This document shows, piece after piece, positions 7,887 through 13,647 of a stretch of DNA of 13,647 nt. This stretch comes from Gammaproteobacteria bacterium (GTDB taxonomy: Bacteria > Pseudomonadota > Gammaproteobacteria > Eutrophobiales > Eutrophobiaceae). The translations under genes and the position numbers were made by a program. Every line of letters starts with the position of its first letter. The first letter of the stretch is position 1. The stretch lies in contig JACVQI010000032.1 in the NCBI GenBank assembly GCA_015661095.1, positions 1 to 13,647 of the forward strand, read 5' to 3'. The notes under the pieces were generated by a model. The model ran no database searches. It was not told the DNA's origin and worked only from the letters and a program-made list of their open reading frames with translations.

Positions 7887-8789
7887 TCAGAGCACATGGG
7901 TAAAGGTAACCACTTCGGAAGGCCCTTCATCGAAGGCCTTGCCCAGGCTAATCCGGCCGTTGCCATTCAGGGGCATTTCCTCACGTCTTAAAAATGCCGG
8001 GGCCTCGTTATCGACGTATACATGGGTACCATTAGTGCTCTGGTCGATGATGAAAAACTTGTCCCGTCTGAGTTCTATCCGGACATGCTGTCTTGAAGCG
8101 AGTTTTTCATTTATTGGTAAATCGCAGGCCTGGCTTCTACCCATTACCACGCTGGAGCGCTCTTTATTGAGTACGACCTCCAGATCGTTGTATTTGACTT
8201 TCAGTTTGACTTCCGGCCGGTGCTCTTCCTGCAGCAAGCCCGTGGCCATGCGAGTGACATCCTCCTCCTGCCAGATGATTTCGAAGATCTCAATTTCTTC
8301 CTTCTTGCCCTTGATAGGCGCACGGTCGACGAAGCGGGAACTGGCCCGCATGATCGGTGCCAGCAGTTCTACCGTCGAATGGGTGGTGATGATTTGCCCG
8401 CCCTTGGCCTGGGCTGCCATCCGTGCGGCGACATTGACGGCGTCGCCGAATACGTCGCCACCTTCCATCAAGGCCGGGCCAAAGTGAAATCCGACCCGGA
8501 TCGCCAGGGGCGTGGCTGTGGAAGAACCTTCTGTGACGTCTTCCTGGATGGCCTCGTGCATATCGCAGGCAGCGGCAGCGGCATCGTCCGCGGTAGGGAA
8601 GGTGCTCATGATTTCATCGCCGATGGTCTTGATGACGGTGCCGGAATGATTGAGAGTGACTTCCGTCAGGGCATCCAGACACTGGGCAACCTTGACCCTG
8701 GCAGTGGCATCCCCCAATGTTTCGAACAAGCGGGTGCTGCCGCTAACATCGGCAAACAAGATGGCTAGATTCGTGGTTTTCGGGGGCAT
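7887..8789 (-). CDS. Class III adenylate/guanylate cyclase with C-terminal FHA domain
   Basis: A soluble 300-residue protein with two modules. The N-terminal cyclase homology domain (about 5-170) keeps the expected residues: metal-binding Asp14 in LFADVSGST and Asp58 in KTIGDEIM, substrate-type Lys54, Asp116 in VFGDAVNV, and the transition-state pair Asn119 and Arg123 in NVAARM. It should therefore be active; Lys and Asp suggest ATP as substrate, giving cAMP. The FHA domain (about 198-290) shows MGRSQACDLPI, ASRQHVRIEL and STNGTHV, the loops that bind phosphothreonine. Together with the kinase and phosphatase encoded downstream on the same strand, it is a natural reader of the phospho-signal (inference). 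The upstream ribosome site is weak (AGG about 14 bases from the ATG). It is divergent to the ppiC gene across a 404-base spacer. Confidence 0.93.
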   Translation of the reverse strand: MPPKTTNLAILFADVSGSTRLFETLGDATARVKVAQCLDALTEVTLNHSGTVIKTIGDEIMSTFPTADDAAAAACDMHEAIQEDVTEGSSTATPLAIRVGFHFGPALMEGGDVFGDAVNVAARMAAQAKGGQIITTHSTVELLAPIMRASSRFVDRAPIKGKKEEIEIFEIIWQEEDVTRMATGLLQEEHRPEVKLKVKYNDLEVVLNKERSSVVMGRSQACDLPINEKLASRQHVRIELRRDKFFIIDQSTNGTHVYVDNEAPAFLRREEMPLNGNGRISLGKAFDEGPSEVVTFTHVL

Positions 8790-9030
8790 ACTATGCTGTA
8801 GAACCTGACGGTGTCATTAAGCGTTATGTGGCCGCGAAAAACGTGATACGAAAGCTAATCTCGTTCAAATAAACCGGATTCAATCTAAACTACCCTCCCA
8901 CATTAAAAACGATTTTAGTGCTGGATTCCGCAAGCGCTTGAATTCTAAGTATATCATTATGCCATTTCCCGGTGGCACAAACATAGAATATATTGCAACA
9001 GTGATTAATCATACTCCATTCTTCCACAAG

Positions 9031-9096
9031 GGAAAAACCTGAATTTTGACAGCAGGTCCCGGTTTCAATACAGCGCCGGAAAATTCAGGAAAAACC
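9031..9096. repeat. Combined inverted and direct repeat upstream of ppiC
   Basis: CCTGAATTTT at 9038-9047 and AAAATTCAGG at 9080-9089 are perfect 10-bp inverted arms 32 bases apart. The 9-mer GGAAAAACC also occurs directly at 9031-9039 and 9088-9096, touching both arms. This may be a paired binding site or a remnant of a small element; it lies 35-100 bases upstream of the candidate -35 of ppiC. Confidence 0.45.
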
Positions 9097-9130
9097 TTTC
9101 CGAATAAAGAGCCATCTCATCATTCTCTGA

Positions 9131-9159
9131 TTGTGACTGAGATTTCAGCATTGTAGGAT
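9131..9159 (+). promoter_or_regulatory. Candidate sigma-70 promoter for ppiC
   Basis: TTGTGA at 9131-9136 and TAGGAT at 9154-9159 are 17 bases apart, each with 4 of 6 consensus matches. The predicted start would be about 9166, with AGAGGA at 9183-9188 as ribosome site 5 bases before the ATG. Confidence 0.35.
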
Positions 9160-9193
9160 AGATATCAGTAACGGCGACACTTAGAGGAATTTT

Positions 9194-10207
9194 ATGCGGC
9201 TAATTCGAAAACTTATCTATCCATTACTGCTGATTATATGTGGTTTTGCAATTTATAATCAGGCCTGGGCGATATCCATTCGCGAACTGCTGGGCATGGA
9301 GAATGAAGAACAGGAATCGACGCAGACGGCGGACAGTGAGAATAACAAAGCCTCTGGTGGTGGACAGGACTGGGCCAGGCAGGATGCCGCAGCTACGCCA
9401 CTAACGCTGGATTTAGCAGATATACAGAGACTGATGGTCAATCTGAATGAGACCCAGAAAAAGCCATTTCTGGAGGACGCGGAAAAGTTCAAACAGTTCG
9501 TACTGCAAGAAGCAAATAATATGTCCCTCTTAAGCGCCGCCCGGGCCAATAAAATGGAATCTGATGAGAATACCCTGTTCCTGATGCAACGCAGCGCTGA
9601 AAACGTTTTGCGGGAAATATATTTAAGTAAATTAGTCGTCACTAAATTACCCGCTGATTTTCCAACCGACCAGCAGATTCGGGAATATTTTGATAAAAAC
9701 CAGGCGAGTTTTTTCCTGGGCGAACGGGTGCATGTCTGGCAAATCTTTCTGAAAATTGATGCGGGTATGAACGAAGGTCAGGTTGCCGCGATAAAAAAAC
9801 GCATCCAATCCATGCGGGAGGATATTCTGAATAAAAAATTAGATTTTGCCGATGCCGCCATGCAGTTCTCGGATCATCCTGCCAGTAAAGCGATGGGTGG
9901 TTACATGGGGCTGGTCAAGGTCTCCGATCTGAAGCCGGAATTAACCAAGCCATTGATGAACCTGCCGGAAGGGGAATTAAGCGATCTCATCACCAGTGAT
10001 ACCGGTGTCCACCTGCTGAAACGGGGGGCTATCGTGCCCAAGCAGGATGTAACATTTGAGCAGGTGCAATCCCAGATTCGTGACCTGCTGCTGCAACAGG
10101 CCAGAGCGCAACTACGCCAGGCAATTTATGACCAGGCCAGCAAGACTTACCCGGTGGAATTACAGGACACTACCTTAGAAGAATGGCGACAGCAGCTTTT
10201 AAAGTAA
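9194..10207 (+). CDS. Secreted PpiC/parvulin-type peptidyl-prolyl isomerase
   Basis: Periplasmic foldase that should catalyse cis-trans isomerisation at proline bonds of exported proteins. The 337-residue product begins with a basic n-region (MRLIRKL), a hydrophobic core and a likely cleavage after AWA at residue 26. Residues 30-75 are polar and low complexity, 75-155 helical (SurA/PrsA-like chaperone part), and the parvulin domain lies at about 178-280: GERVHVWQIFLKI, FADAAMQFSDHPASKAMGGYMG, and ITSDTGVHLLKRG. A helical C-terminal tail follows, as in SurA/PrsA/EpsD-type proteins. AGAGGA is 5 bases upstream of the ATG. The gene is alone on its strand between the signalling block and a convergent gene; a heptamer repeat array begins at the base after its stop codon. 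Clients are unknown; the outer-membrane transporter encoded at 11545 is one candidate by proximity only. Confidence 0.92.
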   Translation: MRLIRKLIYPLLLIICGFAIYNQAWAISIRELLGMENEEQESTQTADSENNKASGGGQDWARQDAAATPLTLDLADIQRLMVNLNETQKKPFLEDAEKFKQFVLQEANNMSLLSAARANKMESDENTLFLMQRSAENVLREIYLSKLVVTKLPADFPTDQQIREYFDKNQASFFLGERVHVWQIFLKIDAGMNEGQVAAIKKRIQSMREDILNKKLDFADAAMQFSDHPASKAMGGYMGLVKVSDLKPELTKPLMNLPEGELSDLITSDTGVHLLKRGAIVPKQDVTFEQVQSQIRDLLLQQARAQLRQAIYDQASKTYPVELQDTTLEEWRQQLLK

Positions 10208-10261
10208 GGGGTGAGGAGTGAGGGGTGAGGGGTGAGGGGTGAGGGGTGAGGGGTGAGGGGG
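10208..10261 (+). repeat. GGGGTGA heptamer tandem array, quadruplex-compatible
   Basis: Seven head-to-tail 7-base units run from 10208 to 10256 (unit two is GGAGTGA, the others GGGGTGA), followed by five more G. The array starts immediately after the ppiC TAA. Successive G4 runs separated by the 3-base loop TGA meet the usual pattern for an intramolecular G-quadruplex on the plus strand, that is, in the 3' end of the ppiC mRNA. Confidence 0.9.
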
Positions 10262-10264
10262 AAA

Positions 10265-10352
10265 ACCGTAATTCGTAAATCGTAATTCGTGAATCGTAAT
10301 CCGTAACTAACTCGCGATAGACGAGTCACCAATTACGAATCACGAATCACGG
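10265..10352. repeat. Second heptamer array with inverted return arm
   Basis: From 10265 to 10306 six 7-base units of the type WTCGTRA run in one direction; after a 26-base spacer, three units run in reverse (TTACGAA, TCACGAA, TCACGG) to 10352. The outer parts can pair (19 of 22 positions), giving an imperfect hairpin between the convergent ppiC and 10358-11089 genes. It may act as a two-way transcription stop or simply be a mobile or replication-slippage repeat. Confidence 0.8.
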
Positions 10353-10357
10353 TCTCC

Positions 10358-11089
10358 CTATTTTCCAGACAGGACCCGGTTCGCGGCCTCGGCATTGAGT
10401 TTGTCCGACAGGCAGTTGCCGGTGGTCTTGATGACATCGCCATACCCATCGCCATGATCCTGCATTTCGTAGCTTTGCAAATCCGCCTGCATGCCGATGG
10501 CATAACCGCCTTTTATCTTGCCTAGCCCGTCTTTCGCGGCATCGCCCATAATCATCTTCATGCCGTGGTGCATACCGACGATTTGATCATAAGGACCCCA
10601 GATGCCGGGGGCTGAAAATGGCCCACCACCGGTCATGACATCCAGTAGTGTCTCTTTGGGGCCTTTGATATAGCCGAGTGCAGTGAAATCAGGACCTTCA
10701 TAAAAGCTGAAATGGTTAATGCCGCATTCCTCTTCGGCGGGATATTTATAGTAATCCAGTGAACTGCTGGCATAGGATTGCGGCATACTGATGCCACGGG
10801 TGAACACCCGTTTTTTTTCGCCCCGATTTTTTAATTCCTGACTGATGGCGATAATTAATTTATCGTCACCATAAGGGCCTTTGAATACACGTTTACCGGC
10901 GACATTCTGATATTTTCGCTCCCATTCCTTTTTGACTCGGGTTCCGGTAATAACCACTTCTTCGATAGTGGGTACGTCCTGGATATTTGCATAATCATCA
11001 ACGTCTTGCCCTTCGTTTTCTGCGGATATGACGAGCCCGGATGACAGGGAAATCGAAACAGAGAGTAGTAATGGAAAATTGGGACGCAT
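10358..11089 (-). CDS. Unrecognised secreted protein with TonB-box-like motif
   Basis: I do not recognise the family. The 243-residue product has a signal peptide with likely cleavage after VISA at residue 23. The mature N-terminus is acidic, then TIEEVVITGTR occurs at about 41-51; this is very like the start of the plug of TonB-dependent receptors (EEVVVTGTR), but no plug or barrel follows. The rest is Gly/Tyr/Lys-rich with short blocks such as HFSFYEGPDFTALGYIKGP and GGGPFSAPGIWGPYDQIVGMHHG, and has two cysteines (in EEECGI and GNCLSD) that could form a disulfide. AGGAA lies 6 bases before the ATG and a good promoter is seen upstream. It is convergent to ppiC and divergent to tpsB. A periplasmic or surface location is inferred; function is unknown. 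Confidence 0.85.
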   Translation of the reverse strand: MRPNFPLLLSVSISLSSGLVISAENEGQDVDDYANIQDVPTIEEVVITGTRVKKEWERKYQNVAGKRVFKGPYGDDKLIIAISQELKNRGEKKRVFTRGISMPQSYASSSLDYYKYPAEEECGINHFSFYEGPDFTALGYIKGPKETLLDVMTGGGPFSAPGIWGPYDQIVGMHHGMKMIMGDAAKDGLGKIKGGYAIGMQADLQSYEMQDHGDGYGDVIKTTGNCLSDKLNAEAANRVLSGK

Positions 11090-11117
11090 TATTATTTCCT
11101 GATTAGTAACCCGATTA

Positions 11118-11154
11118 ATTATAGATCATAGAAATTACATTGTGATGGAGTCAA
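11118..11154 (-). promoter_or_regulatory. Sigma-70 promoter for the secreted protein gene
   Basis: On the minus strand TTGACT (11149-11154) and TATGAT (11125-11130) are separated by 18 bases, each with 5 of 6 consensus matches. A second, perfect TATAAT lies at 11118-11123. Transcription would start about 30 bases before the ATG at 11089. Confidence 0.55.
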
Positions 11155-11335
11155 CAAGTGTACGCATCATGACATCAGTAATGTTCTGAATAAAATTGAT
11201 TTACTGTGTATGGGAAAGTACCACAAAAATTGTACTATCTGCTAGTTTCAATCGTTAATTACATCACTGGCACGAATAAAGGCATACGCGCTGAAGTCGG
11301 ACAAACAAAAAATACTTTAATTTCAGCTAATAACG

Positions 11336-11356
11336 TGTATTTCTTATTGAAATACA
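11336..11356. promoter_or_regulatory. Operator-like dyad upstream of the tpsB promoter
   Basis: TGTATTTC and GAAATACA form perfect 8-bp inverted arms with a 5-base spacer. The dyad ends 14 bases before the -35 of the tpsB promoter, a position typical for an activator bound around -60. The regulator is not identifiable. Confidence 0.5.
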
Positions 11357-11369
11357 TATAAATTTTTCT

Positions 11370-11398
11370 TTGCCAGTCAGGCTGAATCTTGGTATAGT
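11370..11398 (+). promoter_or_regulatory. Near-consensus sigma-70 promoter for tpsB
   Basis: TTGCCA at 11370-11375 and TATAGT at 11393-11398 are 17 bases apart, with 5 of 6 matches in each hexamer. It is the best promoter in the window. Transcription from about 11405 gives a 5' leader of about 140 bases before the proposed ATT start. Confidence 0.6.
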
Positions 11399-11500
11399 TT
11401 CGAGCCCGTTAGGGAGGTGTTATATAAGGGGAGTTACCATAGGGCTGTGCTGGCAATAACTAGCCCTTACACGCGGGCGATGTTAACTTATTGAAATTCA

Positions 11501-11544
11501 TGATGAATGCCTGAATTTAACAGGATTCATCAAAGGGGGTTGGG
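11501..11544 (+). promoter_or_regulatory. Leader hairpin abutting the tpsB ribosome binding site
   Basis: TGATGAAT-G-CCTG, loop AATTTAA, CAGG-ATTCATCA forms a 12-bp stem with a single bulged G at 11501-11532. The next base begins AAAGGGGG (11533-11539), a strong Shine-Dalgarno sequence 5 bases before an ATT at 11545. There is no T-run after the stem, so it is not a standard terminator; a role in translation or mRNA stability is more likely. Confidence 0.55.
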
Positions 11545-13341
11545 ATTAATATCTTAACGAAGTGGTCATTGCTGTTACTGGCCGGTCTATTGGCTGGAGC
11601 CGGTGCCTACGCGCAAGAAGTTGGTATTCCCGAATCCGCCAGACCCGGCGTTACGCGCCCGGAAGCAGTGGAAGCGACAGTTGCCCCTGCACAATCACCC
11701 AGCGTTACAACACTACCCATCCCGCCCGTCATAGATCGGCCGTTTGAAATTGATGAAGGGGATCACGTCGCCGTTAAGGAATTTCGCTTGCAGGGGGCGG
11801 AGGATATGTCGGAATACGGGATATCACTGGCTGAGATTCAACAAATCCTGCGAGATCTCATCGCCAGGAAGCCGGAAGGTTTTACTATCGGACAACTGGT
11901 GGAAGCCGCCAACGAAGTCACCAATTATTATCGCGAACGGCAATTAATCCTGTCCCAGGCGGTGGTTCCTGTACAAAACGTCGAAAACGGCATAGTCAAT
12001 ATCCAGGTCATGCCGGGAATCCTCGGCCGGGTACTCACCGAAGGCAATGAGATGTATTCGGAGAAACTGCTGGTCGAGCCGTTCCAGAAGCTGATCGGCA
12101 AACCGGTCACCAAAGACGCCATAGAATCCGCCTTACTATCCTTGACGGATTTCCCCGGGTTGACCGTTTTCGGTGTGTTCCAGCCCGGCATACAGGTGGG
12201 CACAGCGGACATCGTGCTGAATGTTCAGGACGAAAAACGTTTTGACATGGCCTATCGCGTGGACAACCATGGTGTGGCGGAGACCGGTCTGTACCGGTTC
12301 CGGCCCAGTATCGAGTGGAATAATCCAACCGGCAGCGCCGACCGGGTGTCACTGCTGCTGCAACAGGCCTATCAGCCGAAAAACAATATTTACTATTACG
12401 CGGGCTATAACCGCTACTTAGGTTACGGTATCAACACGGGTATTTTCTGGGACAAAAACCTGTTTGACGTTGGTGGTGAGTTGAAGGATTCCAAAATCCA
12501 TGGCGTGACCCGCAATATCGGCGGCGATATTTCCAAGAACTGGATCCGTAGCCGTACCTTCAATCTGTATTCCTACATGGACTTCACCATGAAGGATTCC
12601 ATCACCACGACACGTGGCAATCCTACCAACCGGGACAATCTGTCGGTGCTGAAGGCCAATGTCAGTTTCGACCAGGTCGATACCCGCTTCAAAGGTATAA
12701 ATAGCGGTGCGATCGAGTACAGCCGCGGCTTTAACGATCTGTTCGGCGCTATGGGTGGTTCAGCCGACGCCGATCTGCACCGGCCCGCCGGTACGGCGCC
12801 GAGCGTGGAAGGGAGGACCATCAGAATAGCCAACCCAGATGGCTCTACCACGTTAATCCCACAATTTGCGGAAGGCATGTTCAACAAGATCAACTTAAGC
12901 TTTGAACGCCTGCAGACTGTTACTCCGGATATGACCCTGCAACTCAGGGCTGAATACCAGTGGACCGACGATCTGCTGGTGCCGTTGGAGCAATACACAG
13001 TCGGCGGTCCGGACAATCTCCGTGCCTACCCGCAAGGCCAGCACCTGCTGGATCGCGCGCTCTTCGGCTCGGTGGAATTCATTCACAATGTTCCCTTCAT
13101 CACCGACAAACAGGCATTTGGCAACCGGACCTGGGGTGAATTGCTGCAGATTACGATGTTCTATGATTTTGCCAGGGGCCGGCTCGTCAGGCCGTTCTCC
13201 GAAGAAGATGAAGGCAATAGAATATTTATGGGCGCGGGTGTATCGAATCGAAATTTATCACGGCCTGGGATATCGATATTAATTCGTTTGATGAAACGGC
13301 GCCTGATAATGGCAAATCGCCGCAGATATGGGGTGAACTGA
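11545..13341 (+). CDS. TpsB two-partner secretion transporter (FhaC/ShlB/HecB family), frameshifted near the 3' end
   Basis: Outer-membrane Omp85-superfamily pore that should export a partner TpsA exoprotein. No ATG or GTG precedes the signal peptide; ATT at 11545 has a strong ribosome site and gives INILTKW plus a hydrophobic core cut after AYA (residue 23), whereas the first TTG (11569) begins inside the core and loses the basic residue. Next come a Pro-rich linker, POTRA-2 (about 76-157, KEFRLQGAEDMS to VNIQVMPGILG), a second POTRA-like segment to about 230, and the beta-barrel. GGPDNLRAYPQGQ (from 487) corresponds to the conserved VRGY/LRGY-type motif. After GAGV (residue 566) the frame gives a 32-residue unlike tail and stops at 13341. 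The -1 frame resumes with IESKFITAWDIDINSF and ends PQIWGELTYRF at 13355, a normal barrel end with terminal Phe. A single base is thus missing near 13236-13241. It may be a pseudogene or a sequence error. Confidence 0.9.
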   Translation: MNILTKWSLLLLAGLLAGAGAYAQEVGIPESARPGVTRPEAVEATVAPAQSPSVTTLPIPPVIDRPFEIDEGDHVAVKEFRLQGAEDMSEYGISLAEIQQILRDLIARKPEGFTIGQLVEAANEVTNYYRERQLILSQAVVPVQNVENGIVNIQVMPGILGRVLTEGNEMYSEKLLVEPFQKLIGKPVTKDAIESALLSLTDFPGLTVFGVFQPGIQVGTADIVLNVQDEKRFDMAYRVDNHGVAETGLYRFRPSIEWNNPTGSADRVSLLLQQAYQPKNNIYYYAGYNRYLGYGINTGIFWDKNLFDVGGELKDSKIHGVTRNIGGDISKNWIRSRTFNLYSYMDFTMKDSITTTRGNPTNRDNLSVLKANVSFDQVDTRFKGINSGAIEYSRGFNDLFGAMGGSADADLHRPAGTAPSVEGRTIRIANPDGSTTLIPQFAEGMFNKINLSFERLQTVTPDMTLQLRAEYQWTDDLLVPLEQYTVGGPDNLRAYPQGQHLLDRALFGSVEFIHNVPFITDKQAFGNRTWGELLQITMFYDFARGRLVRPFSEEDEGNRIFMGAGVSNRNLSRPGISILIRLMKRRLIMANRRRYGVN

Positions 13342-13400
13342 CCTACCGCTTCTAAAAGTAGGATGAGGTGAGGTAGGGACCGCATCGGTGGCGATATAGA

Positions 13401-13492
13401 AAAAGGGGTAGGGTGGGCATGTTTTCCGTGCCCACGCGGGTTATACAAAAGGGGTAGGGTGGGCATGTTTTCCGTGCCCACGCGGGTTAAAC
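13401..13492. repeat. Two tandem 46-bp hairpin repeats
   Basis: Copies at 13401-13446 and 13447-13492 differ at one base (13444 versus 13490), and AAA begins a third. Each contains GTGGGCATG and CGTGCCCAC, a 9-bp stem with one G-U pair around a 5-base loop (13413-13435 in copy one). They lie 46 bases after the restored tpsB stop. The GTGGGCA/TGCCCAC core resembles short palindromic repeats dispersed in many proteobacterial genomes (recalled, not searched), so REP- or MITE-like origin is likely. Confidence 0.88.
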
Positions 13493-13647
13493 AAATTGTC
13501 GAGAAAAATAAATAAAAACGATTGAGAACTGGTTCTCGGAAGTATGATGTAAAATAGTGTAAGTAATGATTGTTTTTTGGATAATAATTCACTCTATATA
13601 AATGGCATTATCGATATGAGATTGCGGCGCAAGGCCAGAACATCCAG
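13493..13647. other. AT-rich end of window with a GAGAAC/GTTCTC dyad
   Basis: No complete gene is seen. GAGAAC (13524-13529) and GTTCTC (13532-13537) form a perfect dyad with a 2-base centre. A reading frame opens at ATG 13616 (MRLRRKARTS) and runs off the edge; no ribosome site is visible, and the residues do not match a TpsA leader. A partner exoprotein gene would be expected to the right, but this cannot be judged from 32 bases. Confidence 0.35.

Larger units (their letters stand above)
8790..9193. other. Divergent intergenic spacer between cyclase-FHA and ppiC
   Basis: No gene is seen in these 404 bases. The spacer should hold the promoters of both the signalling block (leftward) and ppiC (rightward). 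Visible elements are a perfect 10-bp palindrome CAAGCGCTTG at 8931-8940, whose AAGCGCTT core resembles LacI-family sites, a paired inverted/direct repeat at 9031-9096, and a candidate ppiC promoter at 9131-9159. I could not identify a convincing leftward promoter. Confidence 0.5.
11090..11544. other. Regulatory spacer between the secreted protein and tpsB
   Basis: This 455-base AT-rich spacer between divergent genes contains no gene I can support. It holds a leftward promoter (11118-11154), a long dyad (11336-11356), a rightward promoter (11370-11398) and a leader of about 140 bases for tpsB with two hairpins: AGGGCT 11441-11446 with AGCCCT 11462-11467, and the strong one at 11501-11532. A four-codon reading frame (ATG at 11500, stop at 11512) lies in the tpsB frame inside the second hairpin. 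Confidence 0.55.

Noticed and set aside
7939..8768. Two 182-codon plus-strand frames opposite the cyclase-FHA gene
   Set aside because: They are antisense shadows of a gene whose catalytic and FHA motifs are all in the minus frame.
1790..8789. Type VI secretion cluster
   Set aside because: Kinase, phosphatase and FHA domains alone recall PpkA/PppA/Fha, but no sheath, baseplate, TssM/L or ClpV gene is seen.
10147..10332. 61-codon minus-strand frame with PLTPHPS repeats
   Set aside because: It is simply the translation of the heptamer arrays and the end of ppiC on the other strand.
10358..11089. TonB-dependent receptor or a truncated one
   Set aside because: Only the short EEVVITGTR motif matches; the rest has neither plug nor barrel features and the gene has an intact start, promoter and stop.
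13401..13492. CRISPR array
   Set aside because: The two repeat copies are directly adjacent with no unique spacers, and no cas gene is present.
13161..13592. 143-codon minus-strand frame
   Set aside because: It reads through the 46-bp repeats and the antisense of the tpsB end; no domain or start signal is seen.

Overview
The window looks like a piece of a gammaproteobacterial chromosome. It carries ubiG (ubiquinone synthesis), an MlaA/VacJ outer-membrane lipoprotein, a parvulin-type periplasmic foldase and a two-partner-secretion (TpsB) outer-membrane transporter, all typical of a diderm proteobacterium that makes ubiquinone. I cannot name the genus. Base composition is moderate in the genes, and the intergenic spacers are AT-rich with many dyads and short repeats.

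Layout. 64-774 (-): ubiG. 1034-1768 (+): mlaA-type lipoprotein. 1790-8789 (-): a four-gene signalling block read right to left. Its genes are a class III nucleotide cyclase fused to an FHA domain, a PP2C-type phosphatase, a 1502-residue membrane Ser/Thr kinase with a periplasmic helical-repeat region and a C-terminal formylglycine-enzyme-like (SUMF1) domain, and a 230-residue single-span membrane protein starting 6 bases after the kinase. 9194-10207 (+): secreted PpiC/parvulin isomerase. 10208-10352: two heptanucleotide repeat arrays between convergent genes, the first G-rich and quadruplex-compatible, the second forming an imperfect inverted repeat. 10358-11089 (-): unrecognised secreted protein with a TonB-box-like motif. 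11336-11544: a rich regulatory leader (dyad, near-consensus promoter, hairpin against the ribosome site). 11545-13341 (+): TpsB transporter, apparently frameshifted near its end and lacking a normal start codon. 13401-13492: two tandem 46-bp hairpin repeats. 13493-13647: no complete gene.

How it may work together (inference). Kinase, phosphatase and FHA protein form a phosphothreonine write/erase/read set. The kinase probably senses the periplasm or envelope through its large C-terminal part, and the FHA-cyclase could turn the phospho-signal into a cyclic nucleotide. The same logic is known from PpkA/PppA/Fha of type VI secretion, but no type VI structural gene is present here. Several flanking genes (MlaA, PpiC, TpsB, the small secreted protein) are envelope genes, so envelope surveillance is a reasonable hypothesis, not a demonstrated function.

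The most notable points are the kinase/phosphatase/cyclase-FHA/membrane-protein module, the non-RD kinase with a degenerate SUMF1 tail, the one-base frameshift removing the last beta-strand of TpsB, the probable ATT start with an adjoining leader hairpin, and the heptamer arrays.
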